The position numbers were made by a program, and so were the translations under genes. The notes under the pieces were generated by a model. That model was not told the DNA's origin. It did not search any database and worked only from the letters and a program-made list of their open reading frames with translations. From the NCBI GenBank assembly GCA_018894105.1, contig CM032131.1:18333578-18397577 (forward strand): a DNA stretch of 64,000 nt, read 5' to 3'. Each line of letters opens with the position of its first letter. The first letter of the stretch is position 1. The DNA is from Jacaranda mimosifolia. Lineage: Eukaryota > Streptophyta > Magnoliopsida > Lamiales > Bignoniaceae. Shown one piece after another: positions 49,885 to 61,622 of the stretch.

Positions 49885-50395
49885 GTCAACGACATGAATG
49901 GAAATTCATGCGACTAATGATGCTTCTGTAGACATGAGAGAGTTCAAGCGAACAACTATTGTATCAAGAGAGGTAGCTTGTAGCTTTGAACCTTCCTTAG
50001 TAAAGCACTATCGGGTTTAATGGGCTAATAAGTGAACATGATGTCTTGAATTATTCAGCCACTGGTGTAAACCAAGACAACAGTACTCACATAATAGTTG
50101 TTCTTAGCTTTTTAGTTCTTTTTGGTTGTGTTCATTTTGGCCATGGACAGCGATCTTAGATTCATAAGTGTTTACGAAGAAGTGGCCAATCTTCACACTT
50201 ATATAGGTGATCTCTCATAAAGAGTATCCTGCCATACTCCATTGTTCTAGCTCTAGAAATCATTAAGAGTCGAAACTTAACCTTGTACCCACACAACAGG
50301 TAGCACTTTCATGTCATAGGAATGGGTCGAAGTGCTCACATGAACTTTCATAACTTAGTTGTCCAATTGAACCAAGTTCTTAGGATCTCCAATCA
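49885..50395 (-). other. 3' non-coding region of copia A
   Basis: This lies between the RNase H stop and the 3' LTR. Where a polypurine tract is expected there is instead a perfect 7-bp-arm hairpin, catgaat...attcatg (49893-49910). Confidence 0.6.
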
Positions 50396-51073
50396 TTATG
50401 GTTGGGTGTCTGCTCTGTCGGTTCTTAAACTTATAGTTTTTAGACCCATTCCTCTCAATAAGCATTTTACTTGATCTCTAGGTAGACCTTTTGTTAACAG
50501 ATCCACTAAATTCTCCTTAGATTTCACATAGTCAAGTAAAATTACCCCATTTGAGATCAATTGCCTTATGGTATTATGTCGTCGTCTAATGTGAGGAGAT
50601 TTACCATTGTATATGCTGCTTTGACCCCTTTCGATTATTGCTTGACTATCACAATGAATTGTGATGGCAGAAATTGATTTAAGCCAACAAGAAGTATCCT
50701 CTAGGAAATTTTGGAGCCATTCTTCCTCTTCTCCTATTTTTTCTAAAGCGACAAATTCAAACTCCATTGTAGAACAAGCTATATAAGTCTGTTTAGAGGA
50801 TTTCCAGGACACAACAGTGCCACCTAGGGTGAAAACATACCCATTTGTGGACTTGGTATCTTTCGAATCAAATATCCAATTAGCATCATTGTAACCTTCC
50901 AATATAGCTGGATATCTAGTGTACTGTAACCCGTAATCTATTGTGTAATTTAGAAATCTAAGTACCCTTGTCAGTGCTTTCCAGTGTTCATTACTAGGAT
51001 TGCTCATAAATCTACTCAATTTGTTTACTGAGCACGCAATGTCGAGGTGAGTACAGTTTGTTAGAAACATCAA
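50396..51073 (-). pseudogene. RNase H of copia A
   Basis: The 225-codon frame shows LDIACSVNKLSRFMSNPS, YNDANWIFDSKDTKSTNG, GGTVVSWKSSKQT, ACSTMEFEFVAL, IHCDSQAIIERGQS, HIRRRHNTIRQLI and YVKSKENLVDLLTKGL, the canonical copia RNase H end. It is the most intact domain of the element. Confidence 0.9.
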
Positions 51074-51780
51074 TTTGCTTATTATTCTTGCCTATTCTAC
51101 TTGTAATATGGGTTTACCAGTATTTTTCCTCAAATGCTGACTGGGATCCATGGGCATTTTTACAGTACTGTTGTCATAGACGTTAAATTTCTTAAGATTT
51201 TTCTCAACGTAATAGGATTGAGTGAGAATCAATCAATCAGACGTTCTAATAATCTTAATCCCCAGTATGACATTCGCTACACCCATATCTTTCATGTTAA
51301 AATACTTTATAAGCATTTTCTTGGCAGTCAAGATAATATCTTGATTGCTACACATTATTTGCATGTCGTTAACATACAAGCAAACCATGACAAATTTACT
51401 TTGAGAGCATTTGAGGTACACACATTTGTCACACTCATTTATCTTAAAGTCATTTGATAGCATTATTTTGTCAAATATTTCATGCCATTGCTTCGAAGCT
51501 TGTTTGAGTTCATACAATGACTTAATAAGTCTGTACAGTTTCCCTTCTTATCCAGAAATAATAAATCCTTCAGGTTGTTCCTATAGATTTCTTCATCTAA
51601 TTCACCATTCAGGAAGGCAATTTTTACATCCATTTGATGTATTTCAAGGCTATTCAGGACTGGTATCACAATAAGCACCCTGATGGATGTAATTTTTGTC
51701 ATTGGTGAGTAAGTATTGAAAAAATCAAGGCTTTCCTTTTGTTTGAACCCTTTTGCTACCAACCTAGCCTTGTATTTGTC
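51074..51780 (-). pseudogene. Reverse transcriptase of copia A
   Basis: Motifs MVAKGFKQKESLDF, IHQMDVKIAFLNGELDEEIY, MYELKQASKQWHE and YFNMKDMGVANVILGI are present. A frameshift near 51530 separates the halves. The catalytic box reads YVND (AAC at 51368-51370), losing the first catalytic Asp. Confidence 0.9.
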
Positions 51781-53001
51781 TATAGAGCCATCTGCCTTCT
51801 ATTTCCTTTGAAGAATCCACTCGCATCCCAATAGTTTGTGGCCTCCTGGGAGATCAACAAGCTCCCATGTGTGATTCTGCATGATTGACTTTATTTTGCT
51901 GTTGATAGCTTCTTTCCAAAAAAGTGCTTCTGGACTGGACAATACTTCACCAATTGTTCATAGTTTATTTTCTAACAGATAAGTTAGGAAGTCTGGGCCA
52001 AACATCTTTTCCTTTCGGACCCTCTTACTTCGTCTTGGTTCTTCATTAGTTTGAGAACCACTTTCTAGAGTTTTCTAGCGAGAACTAAATTTTTCTTTTT
52101 CTTTTCAAGGAAAGATATTTTGGAAAAGCATTTCTGGATTTAATGATCATGCCTCCATTTATATTAGGAACTACTGGGTTGTGCACAAGAACCAATAGAC
52201 ACTATTGTTGTGTGCATATCCAACGGAAATGACATCAATAGTTTTTGGCCCTATTCTTAATAGTTTTGGCTTAGGTACCTCCACATTAGCCAAGCACCCC
52301 CACACTTTCACACTTTCACATATTTGTAAGAAAGTTTGTGATTTTTCCATAATTCATAAGGGGTTTCATTTCTCTCTTTGTGGGGTGTTTCGTTCAAAAT
52401 GTGGTTAGCTGAAAGCATAGCTTCCCCCTACATATTCTAAGGTAATCCAGAATTAATCAACATAGCATTCATCATTTCTGCAAGAGTTCGATTTTTACAT
52501 TCAACAACTCTGCTTGATTGAGGTGAGTAAGGAGCCGTTGTTTGATGAATAATACTAGAATTTGAGCATAATTCTTCGAACGGTGCGCTATATTCACCAC
52601 CTCTATCACTTCTGATAACTTTAATTTGTTTACTAAGTTGATTTTCAACCTCAGTTTTATAGCACTTGAATACTTCTAGTGCTTCATCTTTGCTTCGTAA
52701 AAGGAATATGTAGTAAAAACCTTGTGCAATTATCAATAAAAGTAATGAAATACCTTTTCCCACCTCTAGTTTGCACAAACTTCAAGTCACAAATATTGCT
52801 ATGAATTTATTCTAGAGGTGTTGGGCTCCTTTCAACCGAGTGAAAATGGGCTTTAGCCATTTTAGGTTCAACACATATTTCACACTTATGAGTTGTGTCA
52901 ATTTGAAATGGAGGCAACAATTCCAAGTTTACTAATCTATGTAAAATGTTGAAATTAACATGTCCTAATCTAACATGCCATAAATTACAACACTGAATCA
53001 A
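51781..53001 (-). pseudogene. Integrase of copia A
   Basis: A GAG-pre-integrase zinc region ([10 protein letters not shown]...[11 protein letters not shown]) lies at 53001-52807. The catalytic core with IRSDRGGEYS and YSPQSSRVVECKNRT lies at 52778-52437. The remainder (52430-51781) is a stop-rich C-terminal linker. Confidence 0.85.
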
Positions 53002-53039
53002 ATAAGCAGAACCAAATGCGTTATTTTAAATCACTTGAA

Positions 53040-53738
53040 CAATTTTTTAGTACAGGCATTACATTAAATTTGAACACCCATTCTGCACATTGCCTCTACC
53101 TAGAAACAGGTCATTCTTAGATAGTACAAACTTGTCAGACTCAGATACAAGCTTAAAACCATTTTTTTTACTAACAAAGATCCTGACACTAAGTTCTTGC
53201 GAATGTTTGGCACATAAAGAACTTCATTCAACATCATCTCCTTGCCATAAGTCATCTTCAGAATAATCTTGCCTATTCCAACAATATCAGAAGTTGTTGA
53301 ATTTCCCATATATAGTTTCTTTTCAGTAACATGAGTATAAGTTGAAAGGATATACTTTTCAAAACAAATGTGCTGAGTGGCACTAGTGTCAATCCACCAC
53401 TCTCTCGGATGATCAACAATATTGGTTTCAAAAACTACTGCCAAGAGGTTCAATTCAGACAAGTCAAATGGTATAGACTTTTCCTCAGTCATATAGGCTT
53501 GATTCAGTTCTTTCTTCTTAGGAAGCCAACAATCTTTGGCCTTGTGGTTTGGCTTTGCACAATTGTAGCAATTTCCTTGAAACCTCATAGGTTTCTTGCC
53601 TTTGTTGTTTGAGCTAGTTCCTTGGTGCTTTCTCTTTTTACTTGCAGTTGCGCTTGGTTCAACCAAATTGGCTTTGGCCTCAATTTTGATTCTGGCTGTT
53701 TTGACATCAGACATCTGATTGTCCTCCTCAATCCCCAA
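53040..53738 (-). pseudogene. Zinc knuckle and protease of copia A
   Basis: The 212-codon frame has a CCHC knuckle [14 protein letters not shown] and the protease motif [12 protein letters not shown]; Thr-Ser occupies the Ser-Gly of the usual DSGA. It continues [15 protein letters not shown] and [14 protein letters not shown]. Confidence 0.85.
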
Positions 53739-54350
53739 TCAGATAATCAAATTTTCAAGAGTCATCTCCTTTCTTTGTGTTTGAGATAGTTCTTGAAGTC
53801 TTTCTATGATGGCAATAACGTTTCAATGATAGCAACTACTTGGAAGGATTCACTAAAAATCATATTTTCAGCATGAATTTCGTGCAGAATAATCTGCAAT
53901 TCTTGGACTTGGCTCGAGACGGATTTGGAATCCACCATCTTATAGTCCAAAGATTTGGCCACCATAAATTTCTTCAAACCGGTATCTTCTGCCCGGTATT
54001 TCTTATCAAGTGATTCCCACAACTCTTAAGCTGTCTTAATAGGGCTGTAAACATTATACACCGATTCATCTAGTTCATTCAGGATATAGTTCCAACACAT
54101 GAAGTTGCTTTGATTCCAAGCATCCAAAGCTGCTCGTTTTTGAATATCAGTGTCATCTTCAGGTATTGTAGGTGCTCCTCTTTCAGAAGCTGACAAGACT
54201 CAAAGTTGTTAGGTAAAACAATGATTTTTGCTGACACCTCTTAAAATCAAGTCCAGTGAATTGTTCTGGTCTTTCTCCATTAGCAGGAACAAGTGCAGTG
54301 ACTAGAGTAGCAGCAGTAGCTAGAGGAATAGTAACCTAGTTTGATGCCAT
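53739..54350 (-). pseudogene. gag of copia A
   Basis: The start codon at 54350 is followed by an early stop. The UBN2-type core is visible at 54022-53804 (LKKFMVAKSLDYKMVDSKSV, QVQELQIILHEI) with frame breaks on either side. Confidence 0.75.
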
Positions 54351-54365
54351 GATCACAGAAATCGT

Positions 54366-54379
54366 TAATTCGTCTTAAA
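54366..54379 (-). other. PBS position of copia A: complementary to its own LTR
   Basis: The 14 nt TTTAAGACGAATTA (minus strand) begin at the third base after the 5' LTR. They are the exact reverse complement, in transcript sense, of a segment of the LTR at 49057-49070 and differ by one base from the 5' LTR copy at 54445-54458. No TGG-starting tRNA-type PBS is present. Confidence 0.6.
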
Positions 54380-54381
54380 AT

Positions 54382-55254
54382 TGTTATTCCAGTTTTATAA
54401 ATTTTTGTGATCAACTAGTTGAGGCGAGAGTGGAGCTATCTATATTTAAGATGAATTAGCCCTACGCTAGTGCTAACGGAAACTGGCTATCGTCTTCCAA
54501 GGTACAATGACTAATTCAAATGGTAGTAGCATTGAAACTTTCTTTTGGACTTTGGATTGTGTAGAAAATGTAATATGCATTTTTCTGACTGAAATGATGC
54601 AATTCGAGATTGAATATATATAGAGCCAACGAGTTAGTTGAAATGTGGTCAAATCTGGTAGCCATTTTCCAATGTAGCTAAGTTGAAGGTTGCTGTCCAG
54701 ATTCATTTGCTGTGCATCTTGGCTAGCTGAAGTTTGAAGGGTTTTTGTGTTTTTATTATTTATGTTGGGCCAAATAAAATTCATATTGAATTTGGTCCAA
54801 AAAGTTAATATTGAACTGAAGGCCCAATCTAATCTAATCCAAGCCCAAGCCCATGACCACACCATGCTGAGCCGGTCGACGGCGCGTGCGTGTAGGTTGA
54901 TTGAACCCACTATCCTATAGGTCATCTCCCCTCCAAACACTTGTGGTACCCCCAAAGGGCCCATACCTTACCTCCACACTAGAGATATATATTCAAGTCT
55001 TCCTTGTACTCATATTACAATGTGGGATGGAGTTTCACTCCTCCTATTTCTTCGGCTCATTCCTAGTATTCTTAGTCAATCATTAAGTAGTTCATTTTGA
55101 GCATTAATTTTTCATTCACTTTAAATTGGTTCGGGCCAATTAATCACATTATCGTTATCTACCTGCCGCGTAGTTTACAATAATCGCCAATTTCTTAGAA
55201 ATTAATACTTTGAGCACACTTAAAAATCTAGCCAAAGAAGACCAATTTCCAGCA
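54382..55254 (-). repeat. 5' LTR of copia A
   Basis: This 873-bp LTR is homologous to 48996-49884 and ends CCAGCA before target duplication AGAAT. A TATA-like run lies at about 54610-54620 (minus sense). Confidence 0.9.
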
Positions 55255-55259
55255 AGAAT

Positions 55260-56215
55260 GACTAACAGAGAGGCTAATAATCAAGATATGTAATTTAATT
55301 AAATAATTAGATGAATTTAATGTACCAGTTGAATGCTAAAAAGAGAATAAACTTTAAAATAACAGATGAATAGGTTAAATTAGGATGAACTCCTTCACTG
55401 CAAAAGCCTTCTTGGCAATATCTCCCTAACTCACGAGTCAAGAGTGCGGGCTCCAAAAAATATTTAACTAAAATAAGAAAATTTCTTCCTTTTAATTGAA
55501 ATCTTCTCAAATACAAACTAGAAGATTATGAGACAACTCTTCAAAATTGCACTTGGACCAGTTTTTAAGACTCCTTTATATTTATATGTGGGCAGAAGCT
55601 TGAGAAAAATGGAATTTCCCAGATGTGACATGTGACAAAAATTTAAAGTAAATTTCTTAGCTTAAAAAACTCGTCCAAACCCAGACCTTGCTAGTTGCTA
55701 CAATCACGTGCACTGGACAATCCACAACATGTCTAACACGCACTACTCGAGGCCTTAGGCTCAGGCTCAGGCTAAGGCTAAATCCTTCTCCCTTTTTTCT
55801 GAAAACTGTAATTTTTCTCAAAAATCTAACTTTTACTTTTTCTCTTCCATCATTGCCCATCATATCCATTACATAGATTGTTAAACATCTCACACACTTC
55901 AGTCGATATTTAATTTAGAGCGGCTTGTAAAAAGTTTAATTATAGCTTGAAATGGATAAAATCCAATTATCATCATATGATAATATTTATTTATCATTAT
56001 AATATTTAATTCCACTAAATCAATTTTATCGTACTCTAGAATTAATTAAATTACTTATGAGTTCCCATAATATTTACAATTGACCTCTTTATGTGATGTC
56101 CATGGAAAATTAAATTAAACAATTGCCAATTTTTTTTTCACATCTTATTTTAAATAATCCAATTTTTATATGTTTAAATATTGCATATGAAAATCACATT
56201 TTCATATAATGTGAT
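55260..56215. other. Spacer between two copia elements, nothing recognised
   Basis: AT-rich, with a short ggctcagg-type repeat near 55760. No supported gene. Confidence 0.4.
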
Positions 56216-56220
56216 AACAC

Positions 56221-56779
56221 TGTTATGAATTGAAGTTTCAAAATTTCAAAATTCAAAACAATTTTTATTTTTTTCTCATTTAAAAGTGTAACCTACCTAT
56301 TGATTTGTGACATCCCCTTTAATTTTGGAACATCCAAAATGTTATTATTCTCATAAATTGCATGAGTCATCCTAGGCACTATAAATAGGATTCCTAGAGT
56401 TTAGGTAAAATACACATCATTCTTTCATCCTCTTGTACTCTCTTGCTCTCAATACTCTTCTAATTTGATATATATTTTGGGCAACAAGATAAGGTCTTGT
56501 TCACTTGTCTTCTTGTGATCATGCTCACAATAGAAGATGCCGGTTGTGACCTTTTGGGTTTTATCTTGGGGTGGTGGTGAGCTGCCAGTAATTGCATGGA
56601 GGGGAGGCCATCACAATCTTAGAATAGCGTCAAGTGACGTGACTCCTACAGGCCAGCCGTTTATATTTTTGAAATCTATATTATTTTTGAATATTTTATG
56701 ATTATTTGCATATCTTAAATATACTAGTTCTGACAAAAAAAAAAAAAAATTGCATGAAATCTCTTGACTATGTACAACA
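56221..56779 (+). repeat. 5' LTR of copia B
   Basis: This 559-bp LTR runs from TGTTATGAATTG to TACAACA. It contains atcacaatcttaga (56610-56623), complementary to the leader. It is similar to the 3' LTR apart from scattered substitutions and an 18-bp tttttgaaatc-type duplication absent from the 3' copy. Confidence 0.92.
56380..56387 (+). promoter_or_regulatory. TATA box of copia B
   Basis: tataaata followed by ggattcc is conserved in the 3' LTR (62372-62379). It predicts transcription start around 56410-56420. Confidence 0.7.
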
Positions 56780-56780
56780 A

Positions 56781-56794
56781 TCTAAGATTGTGAT
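56781..56794 (+). other. PBS position of copia B: complementary to its own LTR
   Basis: tctaagattgtgat begins at the second base after the 5' LTR and is the exact reverse complement of 56610-56623 within the 5' LTR (two mismatches to the 3' LTR copy at 62602-62615). No TGG-starting tRNA-type PBS is found near the LTR. Confidence 0.65.
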
Positions 56795-57664
56795 ATAAAA
56801 TTTCTCAACATATTATTTGTCTGTTAATATTCTTCTAGTGTGAATTACATTATTCTGCTATATTACTGTTTATTGCGTATATATCATATTTTGTGGCTTC
56901 TTGATTTTTATTGCTTGTGAATGATAGAATTTGTATAATTTAAGTGAAAAAAAAAAGAACAGGAAAACAGAAAAACACCCTGTAGTTGTCTGGTTGAACA
57001 CAACACGCAACCACATTCTGCCCTTTAATTTTGTTAGTTGAAATTTCATGTAAAAAAAAAGGAAGAGAAATCCTCAATTGTTTAGCTTTGAAAGCTTTGT
57101 TTGTGTATTTGCTGGTGCCCAGTAAGCAACAAAGCGTGTTTGTTGGTTTCCTTTTCATCATTACAATATTTTATTTGAATTGTATTTATTAAAACGTTTT
57201 TTAAGCAATTGACTATTGATGCTTTAAAAAAATAAAAATAAAAATTAGATAACTAATTGAATAAAAGGGGAAAGAAAATTGAAGCTGCTATAAGTTTTTT
57301 CTAGTAGCAACTGAAAACAAGAACTTGAATAATTTATAGATTTAAATTTGAAGTTCTATTGCTTTACTCAAAGTTATTTTGCTACAGTGATTTGTTTTTA
57401 ATTGCTACAGTTACTAGTTTCCAATTTCAGTAACATATAACTATATGTTTAAATACAATCCCTGAATATTTACAGCAACTCAATTGGTAGCAAATAAGGT
57501 TCTTATTACTTTTATTGGAAAAGGCTTATGTATGTGTTTTGTGTACTTTTATTTGTCTAGTATTTCATTTCTTTAGATAATCTAATAATTTTATTAAATT
57601 GTGAATATTTATTTTACTGTCCTACAGTTAGCTTTTGTTCATCTTTGCCTTTATCAATTCTTAG
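56795..57664 (+). other. Leader of copia B
   Basis: Non-coding, about 0.87 kb between the LTR and gag, with A- and T-rich tracts including a pyrimidine/purine switch just before the gag ORF. Confidence 0.6.
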
Positions 57665-58570
57665 TTGTTGTTTTTTTTAAAAAAAAAAAGAGAAAAGAAA
57701 AGAAAGAAAGGAAAAATAGCATCTTTTGAAGAAGCTAATAGTGTTAAGCCTGAGAAATTTAATGGATTAAATTTTAGAAGGTGGCAAAACCAAATGAGAT
57801 ATTGGTTGATAGTTCTTGGGTTTATTTCTGCTATAGATGAAAGTGTTGAGTCAAATTCTTGGCAAACCCCTAAACAAATAGATTATCATTGTCGTAATCG
57901 TATCCTTAGTGCCCTGTCAGAAAGGCTTTATGATGTCCATCACACTACAACTAGAGCTAAAGAATTTTGGGATGCCTTAGAAGCTAAATACTGAATTGAT
58001 GATGCGGGAATACAAAGATTTAATGCCTCAACTTTCACAAAATATACTATGGTTGATGGGAAATCAATTAATGAACAAATTCATGAGTTCCAAGATTTAC
58101 TAAGGCCTTTAGAGAATAGTGGGTCAAAATTTAGTGAAGATTATAAGGTATCGTGTCTAATTGATAAACTTCCATCATCTTGGTCTAGTTTTGCTAGAGG
58201 ACTAAGGCATCAACAAGGGACTTTAACCTTAACTCAAGCCTTTAAATCATTGAGGATAGAAGAACAACATAGGATGAATGTTAAACAAGAAGAAATGAAG
58301 GCAAAGGTCAATTTAGTAGAGGATAAAAGAAACTCCAATCAAAACAAGTTCAAGCCTAGAGGTAACAAGTTTAAGAACAACAAAAGGAGTTTGAGGAAAG
58401 GATAACACCATAATAATAATAATGCCCAACCAAAGAATCAAAACTCAAGGAATGATAAAGGCAAAGATAAGAGAGAAAGACCTTGTTTTGTCTGTGGAAG
58501 AACCAACCATTTGGCTAAGGATTGTTATTACAGGAAGACTGGGAAGTACATTCCTAGGCCTAACTTTTAG
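57665..58570 (+). pseudogene. gag of copia B
   Basis: The first frame (57665-57994) has VKPEKFNGLNFRRWQNQM and AKEFWDALEAKY. After one stop it resumes (58049-58405) with DGKSINEQIHEFQDLL and LIDKLPSSWSSF. After a second stop comes a CCHC knuckle CFVCGRTNHLAKDC (about 58487). The Lys-rich start encoded by a purine tract may be artefactual; the true start could be further in. Confidence 0.85.
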
Positions 58571-58999
58571 AGTCAACAAGATCAAGTGAATATGTTGGTT
58601 GGGGGAGAACTATCTATCAGGTTAGAGTATGCTCCTATAGTGAACTTTACATATCAAAATAATGATTGGTGGTTAGACTCGGGAGCTAATATACATGTTT
58701 GTTTTGATAAATCAATGTTCAAATCCTATCAGAACTCAAGTAGATGAAGCGTGACACTAGGGAATAATACTACTACACGAATACATGGAATTGGAACTGT
58801 TGATCTAAAGATGACTTCTGGAAAGACATTAACTCTTGATGGAGTACGGCATGTACCTGAAGTTAGAAGAAATTTAGTTAGTGGGTCTTGTCTAGTACAA
58901 AGTAGTTACAAGTTAGTTATGGAGTCAAATAAAGTTGTAATCACCAGAAATAATATTTTTATTGGGAAAGGATTTATAAGTGATGATTGTTCAAGTTAA
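58571..58999 (+). pseudogene. Protease of copia B
   Basis: WWLDSGANIHVC (about 58668) carries an intact DSGA active site. It continues through a stop (58745) to TLGNNTTTRIHGIGTVDLKM and HVPEVRRNLVSG. Confidence 0.85.
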
Positions 59000-60170
59000 A
59001 TGTTCTCAATAATGTTAATGATAGTCACAATGTGGTTCTTAACATTGAGTCCAGTATTTTGTGGCATGAAAGGTTAGGATATGTAAGTAATAGAAAAGTT
59101 AAAAAGCTTATGGACCTAAGTCTAATACCAAAGTCCAAAGTAAATATGGACCATAAGTGTGAAATTTGTGTACAAGCAAAACAAACAAGAAGACCCTATC
59201 AATCGGTCCATAGAAATTCAAATATCCTAGAACTTATTCACAGTAATGTATGTGATTCAAATAGGTCCCCAACTAGAGGTGGAAACAAGTATTTTGTGAC
59301 TTTCATAGATGATTTCTCTAAGTATTGTTACGTTTATCTTATCAAGTCTAAGGATGAAATTTTTGACAAATTTAAGAGTTACAAATTTGAGGTTGAGAAC
59401 CAAATAGAGAAAAAGATCAAGATACTTAAGTCTGATAGAGGAAGAGAATACTCATCTAGGGAATTAACAAAATTTTGTGAAGTTAACGGTATTATACATG
59501 AGTTCACACCTCCTTACTCACCTCAGTTAAATGGTGTAGCCGAAAGGAAAAATAGAACTTTAATGGATATGGTTAATGCAATATTGTTAAACTCTGGAGC
59601 TCATGAGAACTTGTGGGGGGAGGTTACTTTATCTTCATGTTTTATACTTAATCGTGTGGTTGTTAAAGATAGTGATAAAACCCTTATGAATTGCGGAAAA
59701 TGAGGGCTCCTAGACTTAATTTTCTTAAAGTGTGGGGGTGTTTAGCTAAAGTAGCTATACCACAAATTAAGAGAAAGAAAATAGGTCCTAAGACTATAGA
59801 TGCCATTTTCATTGGGTATGCTCAAAATAGTAGTGTAAATAGATTTTTAGTGATTAATTCTGAGATTAGTGGAATTTATAATAATACAATTATTGAGGCT
59901 AGAGATGCAACATACTTTGAGGAAATTTTTCCTTTCAAAACTAGAATTCCAAGTAAGCTGAGTACATCAAAAGTTGAATCTTTTAGAGGTGAATCTTCCA
60001 ATAATACAAGCTTAGAAAAAGAGCTAGAAAATCCTATAGAATTAAGAAGAAACAAAAGATCTAGGATCAAGAAAACTTTTGGTGATGACTTTATGACATT
60101 TTTAATTGAAGGAGATCCCCAAACTTATGATGAAGCAATATCTTCTATAGATACACCTTTTTGGAAATAA
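58987..60170 (+). pseudogene. Integrase of copia B
   Basis: GAG-pre-integrase (LWHERLGYVSNRK, HKCEICVQAK) and the core with FIDDFSKYCYVY, KSDRGREYSS and NGVAERKNRT keep the D,D,E residues. A frameshift near 59695 leads into the C-terminal region (VWGCLAKVAIP, GPKTIDAIFIGY). The 238-codon core is uninterrupted. Confidence 0.88.
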
Positions 60171-61000
60171 GCTATCAATGATGAGTGTCTATTATTCAAA
60201 ATAGTACTTAGGTCTTATCTGATTTACCCCCTAGTAGTAAACCAATAGGATACAAGTGGATTTTTAAGAAAAAATTAAAAGCTGATGGGTCAATAGATAA
60301 ATATAAAGCAATGTTAATAGCAAAAGGATTTACACAACAAGAAGGCATAGATTATTTTGATAACTATTCTCTAGTAGCTGGAATCACCACTAGTAGGACT
60401 TTATTAGCATTAGCATCTATACATAACTTAGTAATCCATCAAATGGATGTTAAGACTGCATTTTTAAATGGAGACTTAGATGAAGAAATGTATATGGAAC
60501 AACCGAAAGGATTTAAGGTTAAAGGGCAAGAACACATGGTGTGTAAGTTAGTAAAATCTTTATATGGTTTGAAACAAGCTCCCAAACAATGGCATGAAAA
60601 GTTTAATGAAGTCATATTATGTTATGGATTTAAATCAAATGAACATGATAGATGTGTATATTGTAAAAAAGAAAACGGTGAACATGTGATTCTATGCTTA
60701 TATATGGATGACATATTAGTTTCTAGGTCTCATTTGGACATTATTAAAAAAGTGAAAGATTATTTATCTAATAAATTTGAAATGAAAGACTTGGGAGAAG
60801 CTCATGTAATCTTGGGTATGAAGGTTAAGAAAATTGGAAAAGGAATTTTATTAGATCAATCTAGTGCTATTGAAAGGTTCTTGAGGAAGTTTAACTATTA
60901 TGATTGTAAGACAGTTTCTACCCCTTTTGATCCAAATGTACATTTGAATGTAAATTTGGGTGAACCTGTATCTCAATTAAAATATTATCAGATTATTGGG
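60171..61000 (+). pseudogene. Reverse transcriptase of copia B
   Basis: A stop and frameshift at 60168-60250 precede the RT. From 60311 the frame is long and open (320 codons into RNase H): MLIAKGFTQQEGIDYF, DVKTAFLNGDLDEEMYMEQP, CKLVKSLYGLKQAPKQWHE, YMDD (60701-60712) and FEMKDLGEAHVILG. RT catalytic residues are intact. Confidence 0.9.
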
Positions 61001-61622
61001 TCATTATTGTATTTCTGTAATAGGACTAGGCCTGATACTTCTTATGTAGTTGGGAGACTTAGTAGATATACACATAATCCAAGCAAAGATCATTGGAATG
61101 CTTTAGAAAGAATTCTTAAGTACCTTAGAGGAACCTTAAATTATTCTTTATGTTACAAAGTTTTTCCAAGTGTAATTGAAGGATATAATGACGCAAATTG
61201 GATCACTGACAGCTGTGAAGTTAAGTCTACTAGTGGATTTATTTTTATGTTAGGAGGAGTAGCAATAACTTAGGGTTCTAAAAAGCAAACAATTATATCA
61301 AGAAGTACTATGGAAGCTGAGTTAATTGCTTTAGATACAACTTGTACTACTGCTGAATGGTTAAGAGATCTTCTACTTGATATTCCTCTAGTTAATAAAC
61401 CTTTACCAGCAATTTCTATACACTGTGATTGCAAAGCTGTGATAGACCTTGTGAAGCAAACACATTCTAATAAGAAGATGAATAGACACTTATAAGCAAG
61501 ATATAAAAGTGTAAAGTCCTTACTAAAGAGAAACATTATATCTCTTAACTTTGTGAAGTCTGAGAAGAACTTGCCGGATAATCTGACCAAAGGTCTACCC
61601 AAAAAGGGTGTATATAAATCAT
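61001..61622 (+). pseudogene. RNase H of copia B
   Basis: RPDTSYVVGRLSRY, YNDANWITDSCEVKSTSG, SRSTMEAELIALD, IHCDCKAVIDLVKQ and NLPDNLTKGLP are present. There is a single stop at a Trp position (61271-61273) and a stop near 61493. Confidence 0.88.

Larger units (their letters stand above)
48996..55254 (-). mobile_element. Ty1/copia element A, nearly full length
   Basis: It has an exact target duplication AGAAT (48991-48995 and 55255-55259) and LTRs 48996-49884 and 54382-55254. The minus-strand order is leader, gag, CCHC, protease, integrase, RT, RNase H, as in copia. All coding parts carry stops or shifts. There is no tRNA-type PBS and no obvious polypurine tract. Confidence 0.92.
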
